From: Chara braunii
Lineage: Eukaryota; Streptophyta; Charophyceae; Charales; Characeae
Reading direction: 5' to 3'
DNA length: 36,275 nucleotides
Assembly (NCBI GenBank): GCA_003427395.1
Contig: BFEA01000910.1
Location: forward strand, 127,628 to 163,902
In this document: piece by piece, positions 21,384-31,667 of the stretch
Numbering within the stretch: position 1 is the first letter of the stretch
Layout of the letters: every line of letters begins with the position of its first letter
Program-made: the position numbers and the translations under genes
The notes under the pieces: model-generated
The model's database searches: none
What the model saw: the letters and a program-made list of their open reading frames with translations, nothing else
What the model was told of the DNA's origin: nothing

Positions 21384-22707
21384 TGTGATGACCCATCCAT
21401 ACATGGACTGAAACACTCAACCGATTTCTGAGTTTTGCCCATAGACTGAATGCCCTGCTGAGTTTCCCGCTTGCTACTAAGTCTGTGTGTGCACGCTTGC
21501 TGGACTGCATGTTTGTCTGAGTGTTGGATGGCTTGAGTGTGTGTGTGACCATGCCTGTCTGAGTGTTGGTTGGCTTGGGTGTGTGTGACCGTGCCTGTCT
21601 GAGTGCTGGTTGGCATGAGTATTTGTGTGGCTCGTCAGGGCACTTGCTCGTTCGTTGGGCCCTCAGCGTCGTTACTTACCTGTGGCCGTGACATTGAGGG
21701 GTTGCAGCGGGGAAAAACACTCAAGTAGCGGGTAGGCCGGTACCGCACCTGGAAGGGGTAGATGTGCAAGTACCGGAGGCCGAACAGAAGAAGACAAAAG
21801 TGGCATTTTTAGAGGCCCGGTAGTTGTAGGATAGGTCTAGGCGGATATCAGTCCAACCAGTCTGGGTCGAGGGCCTGTATGGGCAATATCAGAGTCTGCA
21901 ATGATGTTTCCCTCCGAACGGGAGGAGGTACCGGTTGCTTGGGAGGCCGAGTGGCCTGGAAGTCACCGCCCAAGAGGAAAAGCAGGCCGCTATATCTTCT
22001 GGTCGGGCGGAGAGTCCGACCTCTTTTTCGGTGTGCAAGTTTGGTGACACACTGGTGGAGCGCTGACTGGAGCAGCGCTATGCTGGAGCAGCGCTGCTGC
22101 GGAGGAAGGAGAAGGACATGAGGGAGGACGAAGGAAGGAAGGGGGAGGAGCGCCAGGTGTACTTACCGGGCTATGGTGGCGGCCATCTTCATCAACTTGG
22201 TGGGCGCTGCAGTACGGAGTCCCCCAACTGGGGGGAAGCCACACCAAGAAGCTTCAAGGCAGGGTTGGGCATGGCGGCCTGAGCTAGAGCAGCCACAGCT
22301 GCTTTGCGTTGTCCTTTGGGCATCTGGGCAAGGCCTAGTAGTCCGCCATAGCCTCGGCCTATGAGAGTGAAGAGTGGGGAGGCGGCCATGGCTATGGTGG
22401 ACCTCAAGTGATACCTGCAGTAGAAGAGGGACTCGGACATTGATTCTGGATCAGTCATTCAACATTGTATTATTATTTCTTGTACGAATAAGACAAGGGG
22501 GAGATAAGGAGGAGGAGATTGTTGGGCGAAGAAAAAAAGTCTTGTCATTGTCTTTGCTTGGTGTACATCTTCTTCTTTTTCTTTCTACTTCCTCTTCTTC
22601 TTCTAATCCTCTCTCTCTCCTCTCAAGTTCATTCATTTCTTTTTGCAATTGGATGACATTGTACTTTCCGGTGGATGTGTATCTCGAAATTGGCCAGGGT
22701 CATAATA
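21384..22707 (+). repeat. 3' LTR of Gypsy-1
   Basis: It starts TGTGATGACC and is 1324 bp. Its end CATAATA corresponds to CATAACA of the 5' LTR, so the terminal CA has become TA by one C-to-T change. It keeps the 11 bp lost from the 5' LTR. ATAT follows at 22708-22711 as candidate target-site duplication. Confidence 0.93.
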
Positions 22708-23009
22708 ATATTATTAATTATCATAAATTATGATAAACATTCAATGAAATATTTTTAATTTAAGTTTATTACGAATGAAACATTGAGATTTGAATAAATA
22801 CAATCAATAAAAAATATTCGATATATTGTTGTTCAAAATAATAAGTTTTGTCACATATGCAAGGAAAATGAGCAATAGCGAAATGATATAATTTCCGATT
22901 ACAACATCTTATTGAAAGCCAGATAATTGTGAGCTGCCCAAAAAGTAGAAATGCACCAAAATCACACCTGAGAAACCCTTGGGCTAAGAAGAAATTATAT
23001 AAATTTAAC
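22708..23009. other. AT-rich spacer between Gypsy-1 and the Penelope-like element
   Basis: No supported frame. A 5' portion of the Penelope-like element, such as a GIY-YIG nuclease, was looked for here in three frames and not seen. Confidence 0.45.
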
Positions 23010-23012
23010 TAG

Positions 23013-24935
23013 AATGAATTGCTTGATATTTTTCTCGCTACTAACCTTTTCACAAAAGAGATCTGTCGTAATAATCTTAGGGATTTACTGGGGGGTATCT
23101 TATGGAAGAAGTTCAAATTTAATACACGTAAGAAACACTTAGTAGTTGTGACATTTGATGATGGACTGCAGAAGAAAGGTAGAAGGGTAGTTACGAATCA
23201 TATACTCGAACACCTCCCACTCGCCGAAGCTACGTTCATGTGTAAGAAACTCAGAACTGTCTGGAAGAAAAACAAAACAATTGTTGAGGTTTTTCATAAC
23301 CACCGGTCCGATGCTCAAGCCCCGGTGGGAGTCTGTAATTGTGCAGTATCCAACCTCCCTACAAAAGGAGGACACGTGCTATGTAGAGTAAGTGAGTTGG
23401 AGAATATAGATAAATTTTTAAGAAATTCTAGGAATATTACCTTCCCTGATTGCATAAGAGGGAAAGCAAGGTTTATGACTGAGATTAACGATGCTCTGTC
23501 GGAAATGGGAATATCTACCCCTATCTCAAAAGAATCTATGACTGAATGTATGAAGAAACCAACTATGAAGGTTAACTTTAATCCTGACTCCCTAAAATAT
23601 CTTAAGAAGATGAAGGAAGATTTTGTACTAACGGCGGTGGACAAAAATCCAACCGAAACAGTAATTATGTGTCCAAAAACTTACGCTAAAGGGATGGAAG
23701 ATAGTTTTTGGAGAAATGATAATTTTCAAGTAGAGTGGAGAACCGAAAAGGAAGTTCTGAGTAAATTCGAGAAGGAATATAATCTGGATAACCTGAACAA
23801 GATCGGGAAATGAGATAGAATGGGAAAAAGTGGTTGTGCCTATATTATCCCAAAGAACAAAGATCTGTCGAAATTTCGACCGATCAGTCTCTCTTTCAAT
23901 GAACCATCGAAAATGGCAGGAAGTAGAATCGCTCGCGCATTCAACCACCTTTTGTTCATTCTACCAAAGGACCTCCACTTTAATATGAAGTCTACCGATA
24001 TGCTTACAAGACATGTGACCCAAATCAACAATTGGACAGATAAAAAGGAAGGTCATCTGATTTGTGTCTCCTTTGATATCAAAGAAATGTTTAGTCGATT
24101 ACCACATGACTCTATCCTGAAAACACTCGATTGGCTGCTTGATTTCTATAAAAGGAAAGGGAAGGACAAACAGATGGTCAAAAGAAAAGGAAAAGGAGCT
24201 TCGTTTTCATTGAATAAGGAACAGGACTGTTGGATTACAATAAACCTCACGGATATACGTAATATGGTCAGTTTTGAACTTCGTAATACTTACATAATGG
24301 CAACCGATTGATTAATTAAACAGAAGACAGGTATCCCAATGGGGAAAAGTACCAGTCCCCCATTGGCCTGTATCCTCTGCAAATTCAACGAATTTAACTT
24401 CTTAAATAGTTTGGGGCCTGATAAAAAACTGGTAAAAGGGATACGCCTGATGGACGACGTATCGCTCTTTGTCTGGTGTAACAGAAGTAAGGAGGAAAAA
24501 AGCAAAGAAATCCTTCACCTATTCCTATCAGCCTATGACAGCGCCCTAACCTTAGAGCGTACGGATGAAGGAACGGGGGAATGAGATTTTTTAGGAACGA
24601 AAATCAAGGTCGAAGGAAAGAAAGTAACGACCCAGCTATTCCAAAGAAATTTTAAAGAAATTTGGGAAAACAGGGAACTTACCTTTAGAACGATACAAGA
24701 CTATACTTCATATTCGACCGTTCCTCAAAAGAAAGCAGTGATTACGTGCTACCTCCACAGACTATACCGAATGACATCAGATGTGGAACTTGCAGGACTA
24801 GGGCTACTAACGCTCAAGAGACTTCTGCGCCTACAAGATTATCTGTGTAAGTATTTCGACGACTGCCTGAGAAAGTTCATTCGGAGAAGAGCCCCGTCCT
24901 GGAGCACATGCGGTAATAAATACTGCGGATGGTAA
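23013..24935 (+). pseudogene. Penelope-like reverse transcriptase, one frame with three TGA interruptions
   Basis: One continuous plus-strand frame of about 640 codons is broken only by TGA at 23811, 24309 and 24582, and ends GGA TGG TAA. In order: GVCNCAVSNLPTKGGHVLCR (Cys/His motif), TAVDKNPTETVIMCPKTY (like the DKG block of Penelope-like RTs), LSKFRPISLSFNEPSKMAG, VSFDIKEMFSRLPHDSI (motif A), KTGIPMGKSTSPPLA (motif B), GIRLMDDVSLFVW (motif C, LMDD), then FLGTKI and a basic helical thumb-like tail. Catalytic Asp residues are present. The frame opens after a stop at 23010 without a clear ATG, so the 5' part is probably missing. No GIY-YIG endonuclease is visible on either side. The Penelope-like assignment is by motif recall, and another non-LTR RT lineage is possible. 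Confidence 0.65.
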
Positions 24936-25130
24936 AAATTTTCTAACTAAAGAAAACAGACGAATAAGGTAAGATCAGTATGACGTGTAGACCTAGGAAA
25001 TCCCTGAAGATACTATTTAGATTTTGGCTAAAACGTTTTAAGGTTCTCCTGGATCTGAATGACCTTGATTTCGTCGTTAATAGTTGGCTCCGTCAGAAAA
25101 TCTTCGATTTCGAATTTTTTCCAAATAATT

Positions 25131-25425
25131 AGGCTTTATTTCGGATTTATTGTTGAAATTTTTAGATATTATTGGATTTTTTGAGTAACGACAACTAATT
25201 TCGGAATATTATTTCGGACTATTACTATGGCTAATAAATTAACCAGGATTTATTGTTGAAATTTTTCGGATATTATCGGATTTTTTGAGTAACGACAAAT
25301 AATTTCGGATTATTATTTCGGACTATTACTACGGCTAATAAAATAACTAGGCTTTATTTCAGATATCATCTGATTTTATTTAGGTCACGACAAATTATTT
25401 CGGATTTAAATTTTTGGGAAGAATT
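25131..25425 (+). repeat. AT-rich 103-bp tandem repeat, about 2.5 copies
   Basis: ATTTATTGTTGAAATTTTT starts at 25145 and again at 25248, with the following GGATTTTTTGAGTAACGACA and GGACTATTACTA blocks repeated at the same 103-base offset. A third partial copy starts with AGGCTTTATTTC at 25349, a phrase also seen at 25131. It lies about 200 bp after the end of the Penelope-like frame, so it may belong to its 3' end. Confidence 0.85.
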
Positions 25426-26475
25426 ATAGTATGAAAAATTTATTTTGGATTAATTTGCTTTTAGGAAATACGCTTACGGCTAGACATGAAAACGTCTATA
25501 GATCTGTAGAATCTAGAATGACCTCGAATTTTTTGTCGTTTCGTACTTAGGGTCTCGGTGGAATGACGTACGAAAGGGAACCGCCAAACGTGTTACCAGG
25601 GAACAGGAACTCAGGAATTTTTCGGAGAAAAAATTTGGATATCCACTTACGACAAGAGCACTCAGCCGAAACGTGTTACCGGGCTGTGGCGACCCAACAA
25701 AGTGGTAATCAGCCTGCAGGTTGGTATCTGATCTTATTTCCAAGGCGGGAGTTTTCCCGATTGCTGCAGGTTTCACGGAGGCAAATGACAATGAGACTGA
25801 GTTACCCAAGTCGAATCTCTCGCATCAGCGGGGTTAGTATTAAAGTAGGATAGAGCTACTCACCTTCATCTCGGATAATCCCCTCCTGATGAGGCTGGAT
25901 CTGGCTCCAGCCGAAACCGGTCGAGGGAAGCCAGACCATAGCGGGCTCGTAGCCTAGCTATGACCTCCTCTTGATGCTTCACTTCATATCTGTAGAAGAG
26001 GATACGCTCATACTTTGCGATGAGCATTTTTTCGAGTTACACATTTTGCAGATTTTCGCCTTTTCGGCTGTAGATTTGCATGTGCTTTGCGACAGGCTAC
26101 TACTCGGTTCTGCTGATTGTTGGCCAGACCTTTCCATTACATCCATTACACCTGGGAGTACCAAAGCAACGAACTCAATTATCAACGAAGCCCTCTCTCG
26201 CCACCAATAACAATGCATCAAAAGCTTTTCCTCCTAATGGCACTCACCGCCCAGGCCATAATCGTACAACTCCCACACTAGCTTGTCGTAATGACGAAGA
26301 AACCCGTTGACATTAACAACAACAACCGATATGCAGATGCCGCTCATGCAGACCTACACGACGACCAGGTTGTGCTCTCACATCCTCCTCATCACTCACC
26401 CTCTGATGCTCACCCTTGTCTTCACCCACAAGCTCCTACCCAAAGAAAGGACCACTGCCATACCCTGCTGGCTTC
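25426..26475. other. No supported gene
   Basis: Short frames on both strands (25513-26310) carry no motif. A perfect 7-bp stem (GGCTGGA/TCCAGCC, 6-base loop) lies at 25893-25912. No retroelement terminal sequence is recognised. Confidence 0.4.
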
Positions 26476-26718
26476 TTATTTCCCAAGCCCGACTATGGCT
26501 GGGTACGCGCGCTGCCTTAAGTAACGCCCAAGTTTCTCCCTGCACTCGCGTGCGCGTGGGTTCACGTGCCTGCGGCCTGTGAGCGCTTGTAGTGCCAGTG
26601 TCGCCTCATACTTGCCAAGTGCCCGGATAACTCCGTGCCCAATAGCTTCAAGTTGGGCCAAAGTGTCTGCGGCCAGGTCCGACTCAAATAGAGGCTTCCC
26701 AACCAACAGGCATGGCAT
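26476..26718 (-). CDS. Unrecognised open frame downstream of Gypsy-2 pol
   Basis: This 80-codon minus-strand frame reads FESDLAADTLAQLEAIGHGV, then LGKYEATLALQALTGRRHVN, and ends with Arg-rich sequence (ARECREKLGRYLRQRAY). It looks helical and basic with a regular protein composition. It lies a few hundred bases past the end of Gypsy-2 pol, between pol and where the 3' LTR should be. It could be an extra 3' frame of the element, a captured fragment, or chance. I do not recognise it. Confidence 0.3.
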   Translation of the reverse strand: MPCLLVGKPLFESDLAADTLAQLEAIGHGVIRALGKYEATLALQALTGRRHVNPRARECREKLGRYLRQRAYPAIVGLGK

Positions 26719-26929
26719 GAGGTGCTTCTTGTGTTGTGACAGGCCGAGAGGCCTGCTTGGACGTCAAGGACAAAAGAGCCTAGAAGGTTTGTGGAAGATT
26801 CAGATGCTTACGAGCAGGGCCCATGTAACCAATTGGCGCAAGGTAACTGTCTGACGCCTACTAGGATCTTCAGAGTGGCAAAATTCGGTTTTCATTGAGG
26901 TACGAGAGTCCGCCTTCACTTAGGGCAGG

Positions 26930-27089
26930 TGTAAGGCTTTCAAAAGGACCCCATAGAGGCCCACAAGGACAAGGATCCTCGCAATCCCTGCTCCATTACT
27001 TCGGTAGCCCTCTGAGAAGTCCTTAGTCAGCAATCTGCTACCTTTTTAACCTCTCTTAATATCGAGATATAACTTGTGGAGCACTCTAC

Positions 27090-27093
<4 letters not shown>
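26930..27093 (-). pseudogene. pol: 3' end of Gypsy-2 pol, separated from the rest by the LINE
   Basis: On the minus strand, directly after the LINE flank, the frame of the Gypsy-2 tail resumes: after FMQSAP on the far side it continues QVISRY, stop, ERLKR, as expected for the C-terminal end of a gypsy integrase tail. Several stops (TAA, TAG, TAA) follow. Sequence further left (to 26930) is unclear, and I could not identify the polypurine tract or 3' LTR of this element. Confidence 0.55.
27081..27093. repeat. Target-site duplication of the LINE, left copy
   Basis: GCACTCTACATGA at 27081-27093 matches GCACTCTGCATGA at 31668-31680 in 12 of 13 positions. The left copy sits at the end of the poly(A) tail and the right copy at the truncated 5' end of the LINE. 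Confidence 0.88.

Positions 27094-27120
<27 letters not shown>
27094..27120 (-). other. Poly(A) tail of the LINE
   Basis: Twenty-seven uninterrupted T on the plus strand, directly between the target-site duplication and the LINE 3' UTR. An intact homopolymer of this length suggests the insertion is not very old. Confidence 0.9.
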
Positions 27121-27122
<2 letters not shown>

Positions 27123-27123
27123 T

Positions 27124-27141
27124 CAGAACCTCTGGGTTCTG
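27124..27141 (-). other. 3'-terminal stem-loop of the LINE
   Basis: CAGAACC and GGTTCTG form a perfect 7-bp stem with a 4-base loop, three bases from the poly(A) tail. Some LINEs use a 3' stem-loop for recognition by their own reverse transcriptase, so a similar role is possible here. Confidence 0.6.
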
Positions 27142-27522
27142 GCTCCTGCCATTCTGGGGAGCAACAAGCCGGTTCCTATTCCCCCGGCAAGTCAGAAAGT
27201 AGTACAAGCTTGACTCACTCCACGCTCCTCCCCATTAAGGTTGAGAGACCCGAGCGGGCGGCAATGATTGCTTCCCTCAGGAAGGATGTACCACCCCTCA
27301 CCCCTGCCTAAGTTAGCCTATTGCATCTAAACTTTTTGTGTGGCTTTTGCATACCTCGTCTGCCCCTGGTTGCTCCTCTCAGCTGTGGGCTGTCAGATAC
27401 TGCGAGTGTCTCTAGAGCAGCCATTGACCTCCATTGGTTTCACTAGTGCCTCTACCAAACCAGCCCCTAAACCCCTCAACAATCATTCCTTGGAGCAGTA
27501 AACCCTCCAAGTCCTTTGCTTA
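27142..27522 (-). other. 3' untranslated region of the LINE
   Basis: Non-coding stretch between the TAA of ORF2 (27523-27525) and the terminal stem-loop. No other feature is seen. Confidence 0.6.
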
Positions 27523-30500
27523 TTATGCACCGTACCATTGCATATCCACCAAGGCAAGCTGATGGGGGGGGAACGGGTCCGGGAAATCTGCGGGTGAGCG
27601 CAACGGCACGCCATGGTCCACTTTAGTCCATTCTTTGAACGAGATGTAGTAGTCCCTCTTGAAGTCCGCCTGATCCTGTCCGGGAGAGTGTCCGCCCTCC
27701 CATTGGATATAGGCAATCCAGCCCCCATTTTCGCTGCCCAACCAGTCCCCTGAGAATTGATTAATTGCTTGTGCAATGCCCTTCTTTTGGTGATACTTCT
27801 GTAATTGGTTTTTTACTTTATGCCACCGTGAAAGGAGTTCCTGCTGTATATACTGTTTGATTATTTCCGTTACTTCCTCTCCTTCCATGCGGACACCCTC
27901 GATGGTGTGAGTGCAGCGCTTCCTCCACAGTGCCCAGATAACCGCTCTCCTCCCGATCTTGAACATGTTGTTTTCAAACTCGGTGTCTGTGGGGGAGGTC
28001 CATGCTTCACAAAGCAACGCCCTCCAATCCCACGGCCAGTTTGAGCCAGTCTCCAGGAGGCGCCATATCCTGTCCCACCAGCGCCAGGTGAGGACCGCCC
28101 CCGGGCATTGCAGGAAAATGTGTTCAATAGTTTCCGGGATCTTTCGGGAGGGGAAGGCATTTAGGCAAGATTTACACCAGGGGAGCGCTAGACCCTTCTG
28201 CTCCAAAGACGTGTGATCTATCAGCCAATTGTTTGTCGGGAGGCAGCGATGCTCAATCTGCCACTACAGCGACGCAAATTTGGCGGGCCTGGATCGCATG
28301 ATTGAGAACCACCGGATCGGGCGAATGGTCCCCCGGCTGATGTTTAGGTGAGCTGTCCAGCGGGCTTTTACTATTTCTTTAAGATTCACTTTTGGCCTCA
28401 GCAACCGGTAGGTAGCCTTCACCGAAAGACTAAGGAGATTTTTATTCGGGTTGGCTTGCGTATTGCGTGCAGGTGTCCAGTGCCACTCCTCTGGATCGAA
28501 GGACAATTCGGCTAGGGGGGATCCGGGGCGGTAAGCGACCCATTCGTCTTTGTGTCTCAGTACCCGGATCCTGTGCAACTCCTCGTTCTTCCACTCCCTT
28601 ACCGTGGCCGGGGAGTACGTGGTGAGAATATTGTCCTTTCCTTTGTGGAAGAGTTCAACCCCGGATTCGTCTGCCCCCACTTCCACCACCTTGCCAACAG
28701 TTTGTGTGTCGTCCGGGGCTGTGACCCAGTCTCCTTTCGCTAGCCGCGGTCCTTTACGGAGGGTACGTACCCAGTCTAGGGGGATATCGTAGATCAGAAT
28801 TTCCAGGTTCCTTTCAATATCATGGCAATACCTCAGCTAACCCCTCAAAAGTGGTGTGGTCTTCCAGTCTCTACTCGCCGGGTCCCATATATCCTTGATC
28901 CTTACAACGCCGTTTCTGACCCAGCTGCTCCACGGGGGGTCTGAGCTGCGGTGTATCCTACCGTATCTGTCAATTATATTTCTGTTGCCGAAGAGGGGTT
29001 GCCTCATCACTTCTTCCCATCTGTTCGGCGCGGATTTTTCCGGCAACGGGAGTTGGCGCCAAGCCTTCAGCACCCGGGGCCAGAAATCATCATTGGCCAG
29101 ATCACTCCTCGTTGCTCCTCGAGTGGAGTCTCTGTCAACCTGAGGGCACCGCGGTATGGACCAATAGCGGTCCTCGAACCAGGTTAGGGGGTCCAGTCCT
29201 CGCGGAACTTGTGGGGCCAGTCTAGAGATCTGTTCAAGTGCGAGGGAGCTCCAGGGGAGGTCTGGCGAAAAAATGAGTCTTTTGACCCATTGCACCATCA
29301 GAGCGGTAACCTGGATGCCTGGGTCTAGAATGCCCAAGCCCCCTTTGTCCTTGGGCCGGATCACTGATGACCACGCCACTCTGCTTATGACTTTTGGAAG
29401 TCCGTTGTTGCCTCTCCACAGCAGGGCGGCGCTTTGCCTCTTGAGTGATCTAACTGCGTCTTTACTGAGGGCCCAAAGGGCCGATCTGTACCAGAGGGCT
29501 GCCAGGACCGCATTATTGATTGCCAGTGCTCTACCAATCAAGGATGTGTGCTTGTCATTCTAGTGTATCAGTTTTTGCAGCGCTGGTTTGAGAATCCATT
29601 CATCGTTGGAGGCTGGTTTCCCCGATGTCGTCAGCATTATGCCCAGTACTCTGACCGGGGCGTTTTCCGGAAGCCATTTGACCCGCGGCTGTTCTGGTGG
29701 GCGCACCCCTTGGTGATGGATCCACCACCCAAGTGTTTTTTCCCCCCAATTGACCGTCATATCTGAGACTGTCGTGAATCGGTCCAGCAGATGTTTAATC
29801 TCTTCCATGTTCTCGGGGGTGGCGTCCACCATTACAGTTAGATCGTCCGCAAACAACGAACATACGGGAATTGCCTCCTCAGGGATGGCGGAGATCTGTA
29901 ATTTTCTAAGATCTTTATTGGTGCGGAGGTTCGCTGCTAGTGCCTCCATCACAATAATGAAAAGAAAGGGGGCCAAGGGGTCTGCTTGGCGGACCGATCG
30001 TTGTAGGGAGATCACTGGTGCCATCAGGCCATTGACCTGGACACTCGTGGTAGTGTTGCGGTGCAGGATCTCAGTCCAGGGTCGAAAGGCTGGCCCGATA
30101 TTCATTTTCTGCATACATCTGTCTAAAAAGGTCCAGTCCACGTGGTCGTATGCTTTCTTGAAATCGATGAAGACCACAACAGCGTTGCGTTTGTCTTGCC
30201 TCGTTAGCTTGAGAATCTCATTGACCAGCAAAATGTTGTCGTGAATCCTGCGCCCCTTAACGAATCCCGTTTGTGCCGGGTGGATAATGTCGTCCAATAC
30301 CGGGATCAGGTGGTTTGCCAAGGCCTTAGCGAGCATTTTGTAAGTGACTGTGAGTAGGGTTATCGGGCAATAGTTTTTAATGTCCATCCGGTCGCCTTTT
30401 TTGTGCAGAAAGGTAAGGACCCCTTGTCCTACCAGCTCCCCCATGTGCCCTATTTCCCACACATGATGGTAAAAGCCCATGAGGTCCGGGGCCATTAACG

Positions 30501-31257
30501 GCCAAAAGGATTCCCAAAATTCTTTTGGGAACCCATCCACCCCCGAGGTTTTTTCATCGTCCATCTGTTCCAGGGCTGTCCAAACTTCCTCCTTGGTTAG
30601 GGGTATGTCTAGTTGTTCCCTTTGCTGGTTCGACAAAGTCTTCCCCATTGGCTTTAGAAAATCTGCAATCTCGTTTTCTCTAGCGGCCTCCTCCCTTCCT
30701 GCACATCTGGAGGTGAACAGATCTTTGAAGAAGGATCTTGCGATTTGCATGCAATGCGGCGTCGAGGTCGCTATATCCTGATTTCCTGACAACGGGTTAT
30801 AAAGCGCCTCTATCGCGGTTCTATGGGCTCGTGAACGGGCCAGGCTAAAGAATTTTTTGTCCATTGTCCCTTCCGTTTCATGACGTGCCAATTGTCCCCT
30901 AATGTGTGTTCCCTCCCAGCGTTGTGATGCAAAGGTCTGGAGTTGCTGTCGCAAGGATTGTAGTTCAGGCTGGTTGTCAGGAGACTCAAGATTCTGAGGG
31001 TTTACCAGCTCTTGTTGTTCGAGTTGATGGAGACGGTTATGAACTTCCATTTCCTGTTGATTCTTGCGAGCCATCAAGAGTTTGGAGTATTCTCTGCACT
31101 TTTTCCCCAAGTATAGAAAACCGTTGTTGAACCAGTCTGTTTCATACGGAATATGCTGTTTTTTGCGTGTGCCAGAACTCCCAGTAATCTTTAATGTAGT
31201 TTCGAAAAGCATTCTGTTGCAGGGTAGACACATTGAGTTTATAAAAACCTGGTCCAT
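27523..31257 (-). pseudogene. LINE ORF2: reverse transcriptase and zinc-knuckle region, three in-frame TAG
   Basis: One minus-strand frame runs from about 31257 to the TAA at 27523 and is broken only by TAG at 29560, 28837 and 28264. RT motifs in order: TLLTVTYKMLAKALANHLIP, HPAQTGFVKGRRIHDNILLV, VVVFIDFKKAYDHVDW (motif A), RQADPLAPFLF (motif B, normally RQGDPLSP) and CSLFADDLTVMVD (motif C, FADD). After the first TAG: IGRALAINNAVLAALWY, LLWRGNNGLPKV and GGLGILDPG, typical of LINE RT tails. The last part has the zf-RVT pattern: CKSCLNAFPSRKIPETIEHI then FLQCPG. No RNase H is visible. The protein would nick the target, then copy its RNA there. Confidence 0.92.
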
Positions 31258-31667
31258 GATCAGGTTTCTTGCGGAATGATGAAATGATGGAGCACATTTT
31301 GTGATCCAGGCCCGGGTGCGGACTGGCAGGCAGGATTGCCGCCAACAGTAGCGACCCCCCCATATCTTCCGAGATTAGAATCAAGTCTATTCTTGATCTG
31401 GATTGTGCGTCAGTCCCAGCTTTGCGTAAGCATGAGAAGAAACGGTCATTTGGGTTAAGTTTGCGGAAAGAGTCAAAGACCTTTAGAGAGAGGCATAGAT
31501 CCTCTATCATACGTTCGTCCTCCTCTATGTACGCTGGGGCTGGGCAGGGTGTCTTCCATTTGTCCATCTGCGTTACAGTCTCCCGCTATGATTATCGGGA
31601 CCCCGTCCGGGATTTGAGCTTTTAAGCTCTCGAAGAATACCGTCCTCTCCCTCCCGGTGTTCGGGGC
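31142..31667 (-). pseudogene. LINE endonuclease (APE type), truncated and frameshifted
   Basis: The APE-like endonuclease nicks target DNA. The first piece reads APNTGRERTVFFESLKAQIP and VPIIIAGDCNA (normally GDFN). A frameshift near 31565-31575 leads to a second piece with PNDRFFSCLRK, SRIDLILISEDM and LDHKMCSI, matching the C-terminal conserved blocks SRID and (S)DH. A second frameshift near 31145 joins it to the RT frame at ETDWFNNG. The N-terminal third with the first catalytic residues is absent because of 5' truncation. Confidence 0.8.

Larger units (their letters stand above)
12955..22707 (+). mobile_element. Full-length, non-autonomous Ty3/gypsy LTR retrotransposon (Gypsy-1)
   Basis: The element is about 9.75 kb. 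The order is 5' LTR, primer-binding site, leader of about 1.6 kb, gag, zinc knuckle, protease, RT, RNase H, integrase with C-terminal tail, polypurine tract, 3' LTR. RT before integrase makes it Ty3/gypsy rather than copia. Gag is in one frame with stops, protease to integrase in a second, and the integrase tail in others, so it cannot make its own polyprotein now. The two LTRs show about 17 substitutions in their first 310 bp by eye, so insertion is not recent. Two Ns (14411, 15761) mark assembly uncertainty within it. Confidence 0.95.
27094..31667 (-). mobile_element. 5'-truncated LINE retrotransposon inserted in Gypsy-2
   Basis: The element is about 4.57 kb on the minus strand. Order: endonuclease C-terminal two thirds, reverse transcriptase, C-terminal zinc-knuckle region, 3' UTR with stem-loop, and an A27 tail (T27 on the plus strand, 27094-27120). 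It is flanked by a 13-bp target-site duplication. The 5' end starts inside the endonuclease at APNTGRERT, the usual 5' truncation of target-primed reverse transcription. The host sequence on both sides is Gypsy-2 pol, so the LINE is the younger of the two. Confidence 0.93.

Noticed and set aside
25861-25994. Possible minus-strand exon bounded by TTCTACAG and AAG/GTGAGT
   Set aside because: The open frame through it (EEVIARLRARYGLASLDRF) meets a TGA before the donor site, and no neighbouring exon is seen.
27094-27120. T27 as a pol III terminator
   Set aside because: On the minus strand it is the poly(A) tail of a LINE, with the target-site duplication next to it.
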